Positions 63,384-64,000 of a stretch of 64,000 nt of DNA are shown here, in pieces (positions within the stretch are counted from its first letter, which is position 1; each line of letters opens with the position of its first letter). The translations under genes and the position numbers were made by a program. This DNA is from Agrobacterium vitis (lineage in GTDB: Bacteria > Pseudomonadota > Alphaproteobacteria > Rhizobiales > Rhizobiaceae): NCBI RefSeq assembly GCF_013426735.1, contig NZ_AP023272.1, positions 248,001 through 312,000 of the forward strand, written 5' to 3'. Below the pieces are notes generated by a model. That model worked only from the letters and a program-made list of their open reading frames with translations, did not search any database and was not told where the DNA came from.

Positions 63384-64000
63384 ATGGTAAAGAAACTGGC
63401 CCTTCTGGGCGCAGGCCGAATCGGCAAGGTGCATGCCAAGGCCATTGGCGAGGACAAGCGCGCGCAATTGGCCGCTGTGGCGGATGCTTTCCCTGAAGCT
63501 GCCAAGGCGATTGCCGATGCCTATGGGGCCGAGGTCAAGACCATTGAAGAGATCGAGGCCGATACCTCGATTGATGCGGTGTTGATCTGCACCCCCACCA
63601 ACACCCATTCAGACCTGATCGAGCGGTTCACTGCCGCTGGCAAGGCCGTGTTCTGCGAAAAGCCAATTGATCTGGATGTGAAGCGGGCCGAGGCCTGCGC
63701 CGAAGTGGTGCGCACCAATGGCGGAAAGGTCATGCTCGGCTTTAACCGCCGTTTCGATCCGCATTTTCAGGCGGTGCGCAAGGCGATTGACGATGGCAAG
63801 ATCGGCAAGGTCGAGATGGTCACCATCACCAGCCGCGACCCCGGCGCACCGCCACCAGACTATATCAAGGTGTCCGGCGGCATTTTCCGCGATATGACCA
63901 TTCATGATTTCGACATTGCCCGTTTCCTGCTGGGCGAAGAAATCACCTCGGTGATGGCGTCCGCTGCCGTGCTGGTGGACCCGAAGATTGGTGAACTGGG
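63384..64000 (+). CDS. iolG: Inositol 2-dehydrogenase, 3' end outside the window
   Basis: The first 205 residues of a Gfo/Idh-type dehydrogenase that oxidises myo-inositol to 2-keto-myo-inositol with NAD. The Rossmann motif is LALLGAGRIGKVHAKAI, the catalytic FCEKPIDLD has the family EKP, and MLGFNRRFDPHF and RDMTIHDFDIARFLL are characteristic of inositol dehydrogenases. GGAGGAGAACATC precedes the ATG. The window ends inside the gene. Confidence 0.92.
   Translation, partial: MVKKLALLGAGRIGKVHAKAIGEDKRAQLAAVADAFPEAAKAIADAYGAEVKTIEEIEADTSIDAVLICTPTNTHSDLIERFTAAGKAVFCEKPIDLDVKRAEACAEVVRTNGGKVMLGFNRRFDPHFQAVRKAIDDGKIGKVEMVTITSRDPGAPPPDYIKVSGGIFRDMTIHDFDIARFLLGEEITSVMASAAVLVDPKIGEL

Overview
The window looks like a chromosomal segment from a member of the Rhizobiaceae (Agrobacterium/Allorhizobium/Rhizobium group). 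The reasons are the high GC, the rhizobial glpD-glpSTPQUV glycerol uptake operon, a myo-inositol catabolic cluster with a fused IolC, a tail-less second FtsZ, an SRP RNA next to dnaX, an alpha-r14 (NfeR1-like) small RNA, and several copies of short palindromic intergenic repeats of the RIME type. I could not run searches, so the genus is an inference. I see no tRNA, rRNA, CRISPR array, transposase or prophage.

Layout. 1-8.5 kb: the end of a secreted DUF992 protein, two aldo/keto reductases (one divergent from a LysR regulator), a Gfo/Idh oxidoreductase, and a polyprenyl-type glycosyltransferase with a GtrA flippase-like partner beside a large membrane protein. 8.6-15 kb: xseA, a cold-shock gene with a clear promoter and long leader, two small charged proteins, an M29 aminopeptidase, ybaK and an ArsC-like protein. 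15-25 kb: a nicotinamide phosphoribosyltransferase, a 717-residue disordered protein behind a CtrA-like box, an AEC transporter, a thioesterase, a phosphomannomutase, the alpha-r14 sRNA with three anti-Shine-Dalgarno loops, a phosphonate monoester hydrolase-type sulfatase and a short RNase D. 25-38.5 kb: lepA, a short ftsZ, an XRE-cupin regulator, small proteins, ybaB-dnaX-ffs, a HIT protein and nudC, a secreted GH3 glycosidase, kdsB-pheA and cycM.

39-47.7 kb is a glycerol operon on the minus strand: glpR, then glpD (glycerol-3-phosphate dehydrogenase), then an ABC importer with two ATPases (GlpS, GlpT), two permeases (GlpP, GlpQ), a small membrane protein (GlpU) and a binding protein (GlpV). 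AAAACGAA repeats in front of glpD and glpR are candidate GlpR operators.

47.7-55.3 kb is a predicted singlet-oxygen/photo-oxidative stress module. RpoE and its zinc anti-sigma factor ChrR, followed by DUF2177, lie beside FAD oxidoreductase, DUF1365 and cyclopropane-fatty-acid-synthase-like methyltransferase genes, and then two short-chain dehydrogenases with a DUF3833 protein. I see two candidate RpoE promoters (TGATCC with an 18- or 19-base spacer). Together these genes probably modify membrane fatty acids under stress. This is the most system-like part of the window.

56.2-64 kb is the myo-inositol pathway (iolB, a small membrane gene, iolE, iolD, iolC, iolR, and divergent iolG cut by the window end), with two matching IolR-like palindromes. 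An AT-rich orphan gene and a roughly 200-base inverted-repeat element lie at its edge or inside it.
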